Counted from the stretch's first letter, positions 30,403 through 43,079 are shown. The stretch: DNA of 64,000 nucleotides from Channallabes apus (GCA_030522415.1 CM060105.1:11450206-11514205), one strand, 5' to 3'. The notes: generated from the sequence alone by a model not told the origin. Numbers and translations are program-made.

Positions 30403-32006
30403 CAGTGCTGTGAAAAACTATTTGCCCCCCTCCTGATCTCTTACTCTTTTGCATGTTTGTCACACAAAATGTTTCTGATCATCAAACACATTTAACTATT
30501 AGTCAAAGATAACACAAGTAAACACAAAATGCAGTTTTTAAATGAGGGGTTTTTATTATTTAGGGAGAAAAAAAATCCAAACCTACATGGTCCTGTGTGA
30601 AAAAGTAATTGCCCCCTGAACCTAATAACTGGTTGGGCCACCCTTAGCAGCAATAACTGCAATGAAGCGTTTGCGATAACTTGCAACGAGTCTTTTACAG
30701 CGCTCTGGAGGAATTTTGGCCCACTCATCTTTGCAGAATTGTTGTAATTCAGCTTTATTTGAGGGTTTTCTAGCATGAACCGCCTTTTTAAGGTCATGCT
30801 GCAACATCTCAATAGGATTCAGGTCAGGACTTTGACTAGGCCACTCCAAAGTCTTCATTTTGTTTTTCTTCAGCCATTCAGAGGTGGATTTGCTGGTGTG
30901 TTTTGGGTCATTGTCCTGCTGCAGCACCCAAGATCACTTCAGCTTGAGTTGACGAACAGATGGCCGGACATTGTCCTTCAGGATTTTTTGGTAGACAGTA
31001 GAATTCATGGTTCCATCTATCACAGCAAGCCTTCCAGGTCCTGAAGCACCAAAACAACCCCAGACCATCACACTACCACCACCATATTTTACTGTTGGTA
31101 TGATGTTCTTTTTCTGAAATGCTATGTTACTTTTACGCCAGATGTAACGGGACACGCACCTTCCAAAAAGTTCAACTTTTGTCTCGTCGGTCCACAAGGT
31201 ATTTTCCCAAAAGTCTTGGCGATCATTGAGATGTTTTTTAGCAAAATTGAGACGAGCCTTAATGTTTTTTTTGCTTAAAAGTGGTTTGCGCCTTGGAAAT
31301 CTGCCATGCAGGCCGTTTTTGCCCAGTCTCTTTCTTATGGTGGAGTCGTGAACACTGACCTTAATTGAGGCAAGTGAGGCCTGCAGTTCTTTAGATGTTG
31401 TCCTGGGGTCTTTTGTGGCCTCTCGGATGAGTTGTCTCTGCGCTCTTGCGGTAATTTTGGTCGGCCGGCCCCTCCTGGGAAGGTTCACCACTGTTCCATG
31501 TTTTTGCCATTTGTGGATAATGGCTCTCACCCAAAGCTTTAGAAATGGCTTTATAACCTTTACCAGACTGATAGATCTCAATTACTTTTGTTCTCATTTG
31601 TTCCTGAATTTCTTTGGATCTTGGCATGATGTCTAGCTTTTGAGGTGCTTTTGGTCAACTTCTCTGTGTCAGGTAGCTCCTATTTAAGTGATTTCTTGAT
31701 TGAAACAGGTGTGGCAGTAATCAGGCCTGGGGGTGACTACAGAAATTGAACTCAGGTGTGATAAACCACAGTTAAGTTATTTTTTAACAGGGGGGGCAAT
31801 CACTTTTTTACACAGAGCCATGTAGATTTGGAGTTTTTTTTCTCCCTTAATAACGTATACCTTCATTTAAAAACTGCATTTTGTGTTCAATTATGTTATC
31901 TTTGACTAATAGTTAACGGTTTTTGATGAGCAGAAACATTTAAGTGTTACAAACATGCAAAAGAATAAGAAATCAGGAAGGGGGCAAATAGTTTTTCACA
32001 CCACTG
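30403..32006 (-). mobile_element. Tc1/mariner transposon copy 4 (inverted)
   Basis: It is bounded by TA (30401-30402 and 32007-32008). The left terminus reads CAGTGCTGTGAAAAAC, one base different from the family. It is inserted in the 5' part of the LINE. Confidence 0.95.
30622..31627 (-). pseudogene. Tc1 transposase copy 4, frameshift and stop
   Basis: The frame starts at 31627 with MPRSKEIQEQ. A deletion of about 17 bp after SKALG (near 31531) removes part of the DNA-binding helix region and shifts the frame; homology resumes as VRAIIHKWQKHG. A TGA after RQLKLK (30934-30932) then splits the catalytic domain between D153 and the second Asp. The rest (LQQDNDPKH to the normal C-terminus GGPTSY) is open to 30622. 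The copy is dead. Confidence 0.92.
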
Positions 32007-32099
32007 TAACTCTGGATCCGTGCTGGCCGAGTGAGATCGTGAAGGAGAACAAAGGACACAACGCGAAGCGGTGGCCCCGAGGGAAGCGAGCCGGCGTCA

Positions 32100-33632
32100 G
32101 GAACAGGCTGAGAGCCCATGCACACAGCACACCTATGCCTAGCATCCTGCTCACCAACGTCCAGTCACTGGAGAACAAGCTCGATGACGTCTGGCCAAGG
32201 TAAAGTTCCAGAGAGACATTCAGGACTGCAACCTCCTCTGCTTCACCTAGACATGGCTGAACCCAGCGGTGCCGAACCACACTATCCAGCCGGCCGAGTT
32301 CTTCTTGATTAACCGCATGGACAAGGCACGGGACTCGGGAAAGTCAAAGGGAGGCGGCGTGTGTTTAATGGTGAACAGCAGCTGGTGCAACAGCACGAGC
32401 GTTGTTCCTCTTACACGGTCCTGCACACCAAACCTGGAACTAATGTCCATCATGTGTCATCTTTTTTATTTAACTCGGGCATTCACATCGGTCATACGTA
32501 ATAAGTGCTGTTTATATTCCACCATGAGATGACATGGACACTGCCTTATGCGAGCTGCATGAGGCACTCACACAGCACCAAACACAACACAGGGACGCTT
32601 CGCTTTTTGTGGCGGTAGACATTAATGGTGCCAACCTCAGATGCGCAGCGCCAAACTTTTTTCAACACATCACCTGCCCCACCAGGGGTGAAAGGACACT
32701 GGACCATTGTTACACTATGGTCAAGGATGGCTACAATTCACAATCGCCGTTTGGTAAATCCGACCACGCTGCCATCTTCCTCATGCCAAAATATAAACAA
32801 AGGCTGAAACAGGAAGTTCCAGTTCAGAGGGAGGTTGCGCGCTGGACGGACCAATCGGTGGCCGCGTTACAGGACGCACTTGATGACGCAGACTGGGACA
32901 TGTTCCAATACAGCTCAGATGACGTCAGTGTGTTTACGGAAGCGGTTGTGGGATTCATCGGGAAACTAGCGGATGATACCGTGGAGAAAAAGACTACCAG
33001 AACGTTTCCCAACCAGAAGCTGTGGGTGGCTAAAACCATCCGCGATGCTCTGAGATCTCGCACCGCTGCCTACAACACGGGACTTGCGTTGGAGGACATG
33101 GAACCATACAAGGCTGCGTCATATAACATCCGGAAAGCGGTGAAAGAGGCGAAGCAGCGCTATGGAAGGAAACTAGAGTCACAACTTCAACAGAGTGACT
33201 CTAGGAGTCTGTGGAAGAGACTAAGGACAATAACGGACTATAAACCACCAACATCTGGTATGACGAACGCGGACGCGACTCTGGCAGACAAGCTGTACAC
33301 TTTCTATGCTCGCTTCGAGGCTTCAGTTAAAAACGCTAGCAATGCTAATGCTAGCGGCACTAACGGCTGCAGACAGGAAGACACTGCCAGTACCGGTAAC
33401 ACGTTCATCATCACCAAGCATGATGTGAGGAGAGCCTTCAAGAGAGTGAACACTAGGAAACCAGCAGGACCAGACGGCATCTGGAGCACCTGGGACTCAG
33501 CTCATCTATGTGTCAGTGGATCTCCAACTTCCTAACTGGCAGACCACAGGCAGTAAGGATGGGTGGACATGTCTCAGCCTCCCTCACTCTCAGCACTGGA
33601 GCCCCCAGGGTTGTGTTCTTAGCCCCCTGATG
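32100..33632 (+). pseudogene. LINE ORF2: endonuclease and truncated reverse transcriptase
   Basis: Residues equivalent to TPMPSILLTNVQSLENKLDDV (about 32130-32200) mark the start of an APE-type endonuclease, with several frame changes before 32534. From 32534 a 333-residue frame holds the endonuclease C-terminal motifs TLDHCYT and SDHAAIF, then the linker region (RWTDQSVAALQDALDDADWD, EAKQRYGRKLE). It reaches the RT start RRAFKRVNTRKPAGPDGI. There an internal deletion removes most of the fingers and palm: sequence jumps to a segment equivalent to WISNFLTGRPQA (about 33510-33550). The reading reaches QGCVLSPLMY in another frame just before the 33635 insertion. The enzyme nicks DNA and primes reverse transcription; this copy cannot. 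Confidence 0.85.
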
Positions 33633-34130
33633 TACAGTGGTTACAAAATCGGAGCGTCGTATGTAACGTCGCCGCCGCATTACGGGATGTGCATTTGCTG
33701 TGCATTTGCTGGCTTTTACCACTGAGTGGCGCTATATAACTACAGACTGACGCCTCATGCCTTAGTTCATTCTCTGCCTCAATAATACACGTAATAGCCG
33801 ATAACATCAAGTGAAACACTGTAGTTGACCGAATTCATAATCACAGTACTATAATTACAGTACAAATGTAGAATTCAAATTAAATCAAATCTTATTAAGA
33901 TCAAATTTAAGCACAATAAATATTAACACAGTGAGCCTTTAGATTTTATCACGTGTAATTAGAAAAGAAGTGTGTAGGGTTTTATTTAAATATAAATTTC
34001 TAAACCAATTAGATCAAATAACACCAAGTTATTATTATAACAGGCTTACTTCGTCACTTATCAAAGACGTACGCTTGCTTTCAAAGAAGTCGAGTGGCTT
34101 ATTAACGTCTCTGGTGTGCATTGTCTCTAA

Positions 34131-34202
34131 GTGGCCGCTTGGTGTAGCGGGTAGAACACTCGGCCAGTGATCTACAAAGCGGCGGTTCGAATCCCGAGTG
34201 AT
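34131..34202 (+). repeat. tRNA-like module (A and B box)
   Basis: TTGGTGTAGCGGGTAGAAC fits a Pol III A box, and GGTTCGAATCC fits the B box about 45 nt later. The anticodon arm does not fold cleanly, so it is a tRNA-derived SINE head rather than a tRNA gene. It is preceded by GCATTGTCTCTAAGTG as in sister modules. Confidence 0.75.
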
Positions 34203-35643
34203 GTTATAAAATTGTTTTATTTGAAAACTAAAAGGTTTTAAGTGCGCTTAAGGTAGAGTCTTATAAAGGCTATGTAGACTTATATAGTTTTATTATATAT
34301 TTTTTGCACATTAATCTGAGTCCTCATCTGTTAGATCTGTTTAGGTTTTTTTTTCCTGCCGGGACGAATGCGCGGTTCCATCCCTTTCCCGCCTATTCAG
34401 GGAGCCTACGGAGTGAGCGATTAACCAGAGTCGAATCGATTGGTGTGAGTCCAACTCACGTTACTCGTGTGCTATTCATGCCGGCTGGTGATAATTAACG
34501 TTAATATGATCTCGGGCTTGCTCACGATGCTCAACATCTATAAAAATAGCAAAGTATTGTATATAGAGTGATAAAAAAAAAACTATCTAACGCATGTTAG
34601 AAAACATAATTTCCTGCATTTTTTTCTGCTTCAGGAGTCAGTCTGTTCTGAGACAGTGAGAGTTGAGGAAGTGGGCAGATTCAGAACCAGGGAGGGAGCC
34701 GGAGACAGCAGAACAAAGAGATGATATTGCCAGCACCAGCACAGGGAGCACAGTTTTTAGTTTAGATCTTATGTTTACATTTTATTGTATGTTGATGGCT
34801 TGACTGTAAACAACATAAACAATGCAATAAATTTATAAAAATATATATTTATTGTCCCCCCTGCTGTTAAATGAAATTTGCGTTATTTTACGTTAATGTT
34901 ACGTTATTACATTATTAACGTCGACAGAATAAAGTAAAGTTTTATTTCTGGAATTGATGCACGGGCTTCATCTTAGGCTTTTTTTCTTTCGGTTCTTTCG
35001 TTTCTCAGCGCCGGACTGTTGATGTCTCTTTCCAGGACCAGGCATATCGTTCAATTATTATAATTCTTTTGGCCAAATACTGTAGGCAGCCGTAACAGAG
35101 GTGAGGGCGCGCGCGTCATCACGTGTGCTTAGCCGACTCTGCGTTCACCGTAGACTTCAATATAGACGTTTATATTTTTGTTTATTTGTATATGTATGTT
35201 ATTAATATTAATTTTTTAGAGATTGTGTGTGTGCGTGCACGGAGAGTTTGTGTTGATAAGTGTATGTCGATAAGTTGATAAGTGTATCAGAAAGCATTAA
35301 AATGTTCATTTGAATTAAAATGACACACACACGTCTGTATATACAGTATATCAATTACATATATATCAATTTCATTAGTTCGTTCATTCTATTTGAAGCT
35401 TCGGATGTTTGTTTTTTTCTTGGTTTGGTTAGATTAGTTCTGAACTCGCTTCCGTGAAACTATCGCTAAAACAATGTGTGTAAAACAAGAGTGTCATAGT
35501 CCATTGTTAGTTTTAATGATTTGGCTGAAACTAATTATCACTACATAAGTACCCTAACACCATTGATCATGAGTCTCAGCTGAACCTAATTCTATACTTG
35601 TAACAGAAAATGTAGATGCAGATTCCAAATGTGTATTTATATA

Positions 35644-35644
<1 letters not shown>

Positions 35645-35730
<86 letters not shown>
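35645..35730. repeat. (GATA)n(GT)n microsatellite
   Basis: About 13 GATA units are followed by about 16 GT units, inside the TA-flanked element copy 1. Confidence 0.97.
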
Positions 35731-35731
<1 letters not shown>

Positions 35732-35775
35732 GCTCTACGCAGGGGCAAGAGAGGGCAGCGCACCCTTAAATGTCT

Positions 35776-36626
35776 GCACATGTTAATATATTCCTAAAAT
35801 GTATATATTACAAGTTGATAAACTGATCTGCGGTAGCGGAAAAATCCGCTGAAAATGACAGGCTGCAGCGCACGCGCACACACACACATACACACGCGCG
35901 CGCGCACACACACACACACACACAGACACACCTCCCTTGAGCCCTGCGTCTGTCGGATTTCAGCGGTCACGGGGTGGAAAGACTTTGAAGCAGTTTATAT
36001 ATGAATCTAAGCTTGAACTTATCAGCATTGTAAATATATAATACTTTTCAAATAAAATCGCTATTACTTTGACCCTGAAGTTTAGTTTAGCACACACAAA
36101 AAACAGAAAAGTCATTTCTGGTAAATCAACGGAATGTGTAGTATTTACAGTAATTAATTAAAAAATGAATATACATTGTACAGTACACGGTAAACACGGG
36201 AAAGATTACAAAATGAAAAAACAAACAGTGTCTACTTTATAAACAGCTTAGTATGTGCGTCGAGATGCTGAAATCCCTTGCATGTTTTTGCTTCCAAGTG
36301 GAGAGATATTTGACCGATAGCCTAGAACAAAAGATCTATAGGTGTGATCACAACCCCCTCCGACCGACCGTGCCATCAATCACTGACCACCTCAGAAGTT
36401 CCCTCCAATGTATGGCTGCAATACTTGTTTTGCAAGTATTTTTAACACCATTCAAAGGCTTACAAGTTCCATTCAACATATAAGGATGTCTCCACATGTT
36501 AATATATTCATAAATTTATATATTACAAGTTGATAAACTGATCTGCGGTAGCGGAAAAATCCGCACGCGCACTCACACACAGACACACACACACACACAC
36601 ACACAGACACACCTCCCTTGAGCCCT
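35776..36626 (+). repeat. Interspersed direct repeat inside TA-flanked element
   Basis: The segment at 35776-35945 (CACATGTTAATATATTC, ATCTGCGGTAGCGGAAAAAT, CACACCTCCCTTGAGCCCT) is repeated at 36494-36626. An inverted relative lies at about 52750-52832. The 550 bp between the repeats has no recognised gene. Confidence 0.8.
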
Positions 36627-37999
36627 CGGTAAACATCCAAGCACTGAGGCACGCAAATCCCCTGACCACAATAAGGTGGCAATCCCTCAGGGGGGAAGAT
36701 GAAAAATACAAATTAAATAAATAAAACAAAATAAAATATCCTTAATCCAGATTTTATCAATCAACGACATAATATTGATCTTAGCTGGATGGTCTAATTC
36801 TCAAAACCGTTTAACCTAAAGAAAAACTTAACACACTATAACTAGAATATTTACAAAACTGAAAGGTTGTCTTATGTATAATAAAAAAACCTCATAACTC
36901 AAAAAGATCATATTATGTTTTTATATTTTTATTTTTATTTTTTTTATAGTAACTGAACAGCTCTCTTCTCTCCAATCCACTCCTAAACCACAGTCTCCTA
37001 TTTCTCTGTGCGTGCTCTTCAGCCTGTGAATGAATACACGCAGCGGAGGTTTTGTAAACTGTAGAGATACAATAATTTTACTGCTGGAAAATCAGCATTT
37101 TATCTAATTTGAAATATAAACCTAATATTATCTGTTACTTAATATATTTTCTTTTGACGATGACCATAACAGCCTACTGCATTTCATTATTTATAATAAC
37201 ACAAAAACAATATTACAATATTTGATATTTTAATATAAACTCGGTATCATTATCCTCCTTGTGTATGTGTAAAAAACATTTGATTTGTTCTATTTTTTAT
37301 TCTGATAGTGTGCTCAATTTGTTTCTAGTAATTTATATATTTAAATTCGGATGCCTTTTACTGTTACAAATTTAACTCTTTGCTGTACAAGCCCTTGTGT
37401 TGTTGTTTGTGCTGCTGTTCTTTAATAATACCAATAATCAGATACAAACAGTCTGTCTAAACGAAAATTAAGCAATGCTTCTTAACTCATCATTATGTGG
37501 ATATTTTTCATGTTCGTTGGATAAAGTATGTACTGTAATGATTTGGTCTACTCTGTACTGTATGTGCGTGAGAGAGAGGGGTGTCGCGGTCGTGAAACAA
37601 AGGCTCATTTCAGCTCATTCAGTTTCTCTGAATGGATAGGTGAGAACAGCTGATTCACGGTGAATAATTTGCATTTGAGTGTTGCCAAGTGAAAAGAAGA
37701 CAAACATCAAGACGAACAACATATAAAACTGAGACAATATTTTAAAAAGAATCGCAATCAACCTGAACAGGTAAGCTGGAATAAAATCAGTAGCAGCATT
37801 AACTAAAGTAATTAGTAATTATTAGCTGCTACTGATTTTATGGACTCATCACGGTTAAATACGTTGGTCACATGCCAGCTGTATAAGCCGGTTAAGGGAC
37901 TCATTACGGTTGTATATCGTGGTCTGAATAATAAATTTTTTTGTTTCCTGTTTGTTTGCTGAGTAAAATTAAAATAGAACAATTTTTTAAAAACAGCAT

Positions 38000-38070
38000 C
38001 ATCCAGGATTCGAACCGACGCTTTGTAAATCCCTGACCGAGCGTTCTAACCGCTACACCAACCAGGCACT
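38000..38070 (-). repeat. tRNA-like module (A and B box)
   Basis: On the minus strand, TTGGTGTAGCGGTTAGAAC and GGTTCGAATCC stand in tRNA-like spacing. It is in the right half of TA-flanked element copy 1, opposite in direction to the module at 34131. Confidence 0.75.
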
Positions 38071-38571
38071 AAGAGACAACACACCTCCGTGACGTTAATA
38101 AGCCACTCGACTTCTTTGAAAGCAAGCGTTAAATAAGTAACGAAGTAAGCCTGTTATACATTTATACTATTTGCACGTGTATTTTATCTGTTTTAAACTT
38201 GTTGTCATTTGATCTTATTAGTGTAGAAATGTTTGTAAAAAAACTATTGTTATCAAAAATGTAACAGATGTAACACCGGACTTCATTACCCACAATGCAT
38301 CTCCCGCACTGGACTACACTGCCGTAAACAGCTGTCGTAAATCAAAACTCCCGGTACTGCAGATGGCCAGCACTTTTCATCAGTATAATGACACACACAC
38401 ACACGCAGCAGCAGCAGCAGACCGAGCCGTCACTCCCCTAAATTTAAAGAATACAAACTGGTTGCGTGCGAGTTTGCTGTTTTTTCTATAGTATGCTGAA
38501 GCAAAATCAAAATACAACAATTTTTTTTATTTTAATTTTGCTATAATTAAAATTAAAAAATTTAAAACATC

Positions 38572-38642
38572 ATCCCTCGGGATTTGAACCGGCGCTTTAT
38601 GTATCACTGACCGTGTGCTCTAACCGCTACACCAAGCAAGAA
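38572..38642 (-). repeat. tRNA-like module (A and B box, B box diverged)
   Basis: The minus strand has CTTGGTGTAGCGGTTAGAGC and GGTTCAAATCC. It is the second inverted module in the right half of the element copy 1. Flanking AT-rich tail sequence (GATGTTTTAAA) matches the other modules. Confidence 0.75.
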
Positions 38643-39123
38643 CTTAAAGACAATGCACCCAAGTAACGTTAAATAAGGCAAGGTTAATAAAGCAAGCTCT
38701 GGATAAGTGACGAAGTAAGCTTGTTATAATAATAACTTGGTGTTATTTGATCTCATTGGTTTATAAATTTATATTTAAATAAATAGTAAACTTGGCCGAT
38801 TTCGTTATAATTTTGTTTGATGAGTGGGGCTTGAAAATTCTCTTGAAAAATATGGTCATTTATTTCAGTTAATAAATCTACTATAATTTTTTTTTACTCA
38901 TTATTGTACAGTACACATTAATAGCTCTGGTTCAGATTTTTCATGTTTGTGGTGGAAATTACGATCACTGTTGTATTTACTGCGATGAATGAAAATGTCA
39001 CTTTGCGCCACCTGGCGGCCATTTTACGAATGACTTTGAAATGCAACTGATTTATTTTGGCCGCTGTTGCCTTTAAACGGCGGTATACGCGGCGAGATCG
39101 CCATTCCAATTTTGTAACCACTG

Positions 39124-39990
39124 TACTCTTTATACACCCACAACTGCGTGACCACTACCAACTCCACCGCCGTCATCAAGTTTGCTGACGACACTGTCGT
39201 GGTGGGCTTGATCACGAACAACGATGAGTCGGCCTACCTAGAGGAGATTGGAAATCTGGAGAAATGGTGGCAGAGGAACAATCTCCTCCTGAACGTCAGT
39301 AAGACAAAAGAGCTCATTGTGGACTTTAGTACAAAGCAGGAGAGGAACCACCAGACCCCAGTCATCAACAACAGCCCAGTGGAGAGAGTAGACAGCTTCA
39401 AATACCTTGGTGTTCACATCACGCAGGACCTGTCATGGTCCTGTCACATCAACACCATGGTGAAAAAGGCCCGGCAGCGTCTGTACCACCTCAGACGCTT
39501 GAGAGACTTTAAACTGCCCTCCAAGCTGCTCAGGAATTTCTACTCCTGCACCATAGAGAGCATCCTGATGGGAAACATCACGACCTGGTTTGGAAACAGC
39601 ACAGATGAGCTCTATAGAGGGTGGTGCGTTCAGCTGAATGAATCATCCGCCCCGAGCTGCCTGACCTGCACTAGATCTACAGCAAGCGGCCAAGAAGATG
39701 GTGAAGGACCTCAGCCATCCCAACAATGAACTGTTCTCTCTGTTGCAGTCTGGGAAGCGATTCCGCTACCTGAAGGCCAACACAGAGAGACTGAGGAAGA
39801 GCTTCTTCCCGCAGGCCATAAGGTCTCTCAACCACAACACAGGACTAGCATCATCTTTTTTACATCTAACACTGACTGGGCATTCATGGCCACTGTGGAC
39901 ACATTCATGCACACTTTTGCACTATATATTTATATTTTCATTTATGGACCACTGCACAAATCACTTTAATAACAAGACACTTTAAGAAGT
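39124..39990 (+). pseudogene. LINE reverse transcriptase C-terminal part
   Basis: Directly right of the TA-flanked element the LINE RT continues: LYTHNC, then IKFADDTVVVGLI with the catalytic Asp pair at 39187-39192. Thumb-region motifs LEKWWQRNNLLLNVSKTKELIVDF and RVDSFKYLGVHI follow. After about 39610 the frame is lost by an insertion/deletion (ELYRGWCVQ). Later residues (MVKDLSHPNNELFSLLQSGKRFRYLKANTERLRKSFFPQAI) lie in a second frame from 39698. This is the usual C-terminus of this LINE type. It ends before the 3' UTR and tail at 40316. Confidence 0.88.
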
Positions 39991-40886
39991 CACTTTTTGC
40001 ATATTTGCACACATCAATCATTTCTACATTTCTGATCTGGACTAATTTCTATTTTCTTCTTTTATATTTCTATATTATTATATTGATATCTGTTCTTATT
40101 TGTACAGTATATTTCACTAGTTAATTTCATTTTATACCGTATTTCTTTTATTACAGTATATTTTACTAGTTAATTTAATTTTCTAATTTCTTTTATTCAT
40201 ATTTATCTCTTATGTTTAAGCTTTCATTTTTAAAGTCACTGGCAGTCGTGTAAGCATTTCACTACATATCGTACTGTGTATGACTGTGTACGTGACAAAT
40301 GAAATTTGAATTTGAGTGCTAATTATTAAATAAACTGCCCTGGAACGACCCTTTGGTGACATGCATTGTCCTAACCATTCAGTACACAGATACCAAAAAT
40401 GGTTGGGAAAAATATACCCTCTTTTATCCCACTTATGTTGGGGACATTATAAGGTATTTCACAGCCGTTTTTCCTGCGTTTTAAACCTGTATTCAAATGA
40501 ACATAACATATGGAAAAAGGGATTTTTCTGCAGCAACTGGTCGACTGTGAAAAACCAAAATGGATTGTTAAAGAAGGCTAACTGTTAGCCATTAGCCACT
40601 ACCCTATCCATCGCCCAAAGATGTAACTCCATATCAGTCCGGTTTTTAATTTTGTCTAATGTCTAATATCACTTTATATCACTAAACAAATTAAATTAAG
40701 TCTATCATGGTGAAATAACACTCATATCCACACACAACATGTCTATTGCTACTAAAAGCCAGTCCAAGCTACAGTTAGCAGTATTAACCTCATAGTGTGT
40801 CTAAATTCCGCAGACAAGATTAAGAAACAATAACTTTAAAACAGAGCGTATCTGATACTCAATGTATTTTCTGATGGTCACCATGT

Positions 40887-41124
40887 GCACTGGTGGCTCA
40901 GTGGTAGGTGTTTCGCCTGCCATGCGGAAGGCCCGGGTTCGATTCCAGCCAGTGCCCAAACCCCAGCCACTGGATGCAGTGCCGGTCCCAAGCCCGGATA
41001 AAATGGGAGAGTTGCGTCAGGAAGGGCATCCGGCATAAAACCTGTGCCAAGTTGTAGTGCGGACTGGATATTCCGCTGTGGTGACCCCTTGCCGGGAGCA
41101 GCCGAAAGACCAACAACAACAACC
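40887..41124 (+). mobile_element. tRNA-Gly-like SINE with conserved core
   Basis: The head GCACTGGTGGCTCAGTGGTAG, a GCCTGCCATGCGG anticodon region and GGTTCGATTCC resemble tRNA-Gly(GCC). A core follows (GAAGGGCATCCGGCATAAAA, TTCCGCTGTGGTGACCCC) and then a CAACAA-rich tail. This is the layout of V-SINE/HE1-type fish SINEs. Confidence 0.85.
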
Positions 41125-41375
41125 ATATTAGTAGAAAAGCACCTGCTGCTGATCATGACAGATATTATTATACACATATCTCACAACTGGTAAATATCTA
41201 ATTATATCAGCCCCTACATCAGGAAAACTAAAACAATTAATGTGATCTAGATATTCTTACCAGAGCAGTAGTGCTACCAGAACACTTATGAGACACGCAT
41301 GTATGTACACACAGTTATCTCAGGACCGGTAACACACACACACACTACAATTTATCACTGATGTTACCTTTTTAT

Positions 41376-41714
41376 TCATTCATTCATTCATTTTCTATAC
41401 CGCTTAATCCTGTGTTCAGGGTCGCGGGGGACCTGGAGCCTATCCCAGGAGACTTCGGGCACTAGGCGGGGTACACCCTGGACAGGGTGCCAATCCATCA
41501 CAGGGCACACACACATACACACACTCACACACTACGGGCAATTTGGGAACGCCAATTAACCTAACCTGCATATGTGGGAGGAAACCGGAGTACCCGGAGG
41601 AAACCCACCAAGCACGGGGAGAACATGCAAACTCCATGCACACAGAGATGGGAATCGAACCCAGACCCTGGAGGTGCAAGGCAACAGTGCTAACCACTAC
41701 ACCACCGTGCCGCC
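41376..41714 (-). mobile_element. tRNA-headed SINE with perfect target duplication
   Basis: On the minus strand it begins GGCGGCACGGTGGTGTAGTGG, with a B box GGGTTCGATTCCC, and ends in an (AATG)n tail. A 13-bp duplication GTTACCTTTTTAT lies at 41363-41375 and 41715-41727. That defines it as an intact, target-primed insertion. Confidence 0.95.
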
Positions 41715-41872
41715 GTTACCTTTTTATATGTTCCAAAAAAATGTTTCTATGTCTTTTCATTTCATTAGTTAGCATTAGCTAGCAACACAGCTACATTCTC
41801 TGGCAACTTTTAAGGTGGAATGTTTGTGTATTTTACTCAGTGCAGGAGTTAACATGAATCACTCAACTTAAC

Positions 41873-41962
41873 ATGTTCATAGCAGATAGACACAGATGTA
41901 CTGAAATAATCCTCACTAACAGAACTAATTTTCATCTCTAAGAATGTCACTGCAGTTTTTAA
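41873..41962 (-). repeat. NLR duplication block, copy 2, first part
   Basis: GTTCATAGCAGATAGACACAG to GCAGTTTTTAA matches 25549-25637. The block is then cut by the piggyBac-type insertion and resumes at 51369. Confidence 0.85.
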
Positions 41963-42599
41963 CACTAGAAGCACCGAGCACGGTCATTTTGACCACAAGG
42001 GGGAAAAAAAAAACAAAAAAATTCACACTCGAGCAAAATCCAGGACCCTGCTTTCATGACTTTTCCTACATCTGTGAGCTTAATCAGCCTGCATGCTTAA
42101 ATTTTCTAAATCGCACCAGTAAAAGCCAGTATAAAGCTATTTTGCTCTTATTTACGTGAAATTCCTGACAGCTGCGAGGCGGCGTGACGTTTCCTGCCTT
42201 TTCCAAACTGCAATTCTCATTACTCTCAGCAGATGGCGCAAGGAATCGCGCATACTATCTATGCGTCATTCAGTGAGTATATGGAACTATCTCAGGTTTC
42301 ACTCCATATATGCAGTTTGTGTGACAGTGCCTGAGGATATAAAGCTTTATTATTGTGTTTGAATAAATCAGATCTACCACAAACTGAACAACTTCACTTT
42401 TCCGGTATAGTAACATAAGCACCTCGGATACCTGTCGCAGCTGCTGTGGAAATATTACGCTACTGATATTAAATATAGAATATATATTGAAACAAAAACT
42501 ACTAGCATATTAAAATATATAACTTATTGAAATGTTTATAACTTATCAAAAATGATTCGATTGATTCACAAGATGTATGCTATATAATACTAAGGGTTT

Positions 42600-42670
42600 C
42601 CGGGGGTATGTGTTTCGCCAGCCATGTGGGAGACCCGGGTTCGATTCCCAGCCGGTGACCAACAACAATA
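42600..42670 (+). mobile_element. SINE fragment (tRNA-Gly-like head)
   Basis: GTTTCGCCAGCCATGTGGGAGACCC and GGTTCGATTCCCAGCC match the head of the SINE at 40887, followed by CAACAACAA. The A box and core are missing. Confidence 0.6.
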
Positions 42671-42728
42671 ATGCTAATTGGGTTTCTAAATTAAGTTGAA
42701 ATGTAAATTATTGTGTCCTATTTATATG

Positions 42729-43072
42729 ATAATTCATTCATTTTCTATACCGCTTAATCCTGTGTTCAGGGTCGCAGGGGACCTGGAACCTATCCCAGGA
42801 GACCTCAGGCACTAGGCGGGGTACACCCTGTACAGGTGCCAATCCATCGCAGGGCACACACACACTCAATCACACACTACGGGCAATTTTAAGAACGCCA
42901 ATTAGCCTAACCTGCATATCTTTGAACTGTGGGAGGAAACCGGAGTACCCGGAGGAAACCCACCAAGCACGGGGAGAACATGCAAACTCCATGCACACAG
43001 AGACGGGAATCGAACCCAGACCCTGGAGGTGCAAGGCGACAGTGCTAACCACTACACCACCGTGCCGCCATC
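42729..43072 (-). mobile_element. tRNA-headed SINE
   Basis: Same family and orientation as 41376-41714, with ACCGCTTAATCCTGTGTTC near the left end and the GGCGGCACGG head at the right. A short GATAAT at both sides may be a target duplication. It lies within the piggyBac-type element. Confidence 0.9.
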
Positions 43073-43079
43073 CTCGATA

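Larger units (their letters stand above)
33635..39123 (+). mobile_element. Large TA-flanked foldback-type DNA element, copy 1 (5489 bp)
   Basis: TA borders both ends (33633-33634 and 39124-39125), and the termini are CAGTGGTTACAAAAT with its perfect inverted partner ATTTTGTAACCACTG. The flanking LINE reads through when the element is removed, which proves a real insertion. The first 140 bp and last 140 bp match the ends of the elements at 45414 and 56783. Within it are tRNA-like modules at 34131, 38000 and 38572, microsatellites, and many segments shared in inverted orientation with the 45414-50732 copy. I see no transposase ORF. TA targets suggest mobilisation by a Tc1/mariner-like enzyme (inference). 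Confidence 0.8.
30160..40316 (+). mobile_element. LINE (non-LTR retrotransposon), split by two DNA transposons
   Basis: The LINE occupies about 30160-30402, 32007-33634 and 39124-40316. A Tc1 (30403-32006) and a 5.5-kb TA-flanked element (33635-39123) interrupt it. The sequence across the second gap joins exactly as LMYS/LYTHNC when the element and one TA are removed, as in LINE reverse transcriptases. It has an APE-type endonuclease, RT remnants, and an (AATTTG) 3' tail. The exact 5' end is uncertain. A large internal part of the RT is missing. Confidence 0.85.

Noticed and set aside
32534..33535. A host endonuclease/exonuclease gene
   Set aside because: The TLDHCYT and SDHAAIF motifs continue into LINE reverse-transcriptase sequence and a LINE 3' tail, so it is LINE ORF2, not a host gene.
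34131..34202. Possible functional tRNA genes at the tRNA-like modules
   Set aside because: A and B boxes are good, but the anticodon and acceptor stems do not pair well and AT-rich SINE-like tails follow, so I called them tRNA-derived repeats.
35645..35730. CRISPR-like or other patterned arrays
   Set aside because: All short-period arrays seen are microsatellites (GATA, GT, CA, AT, TAA); no spacer-repeat structure exists.
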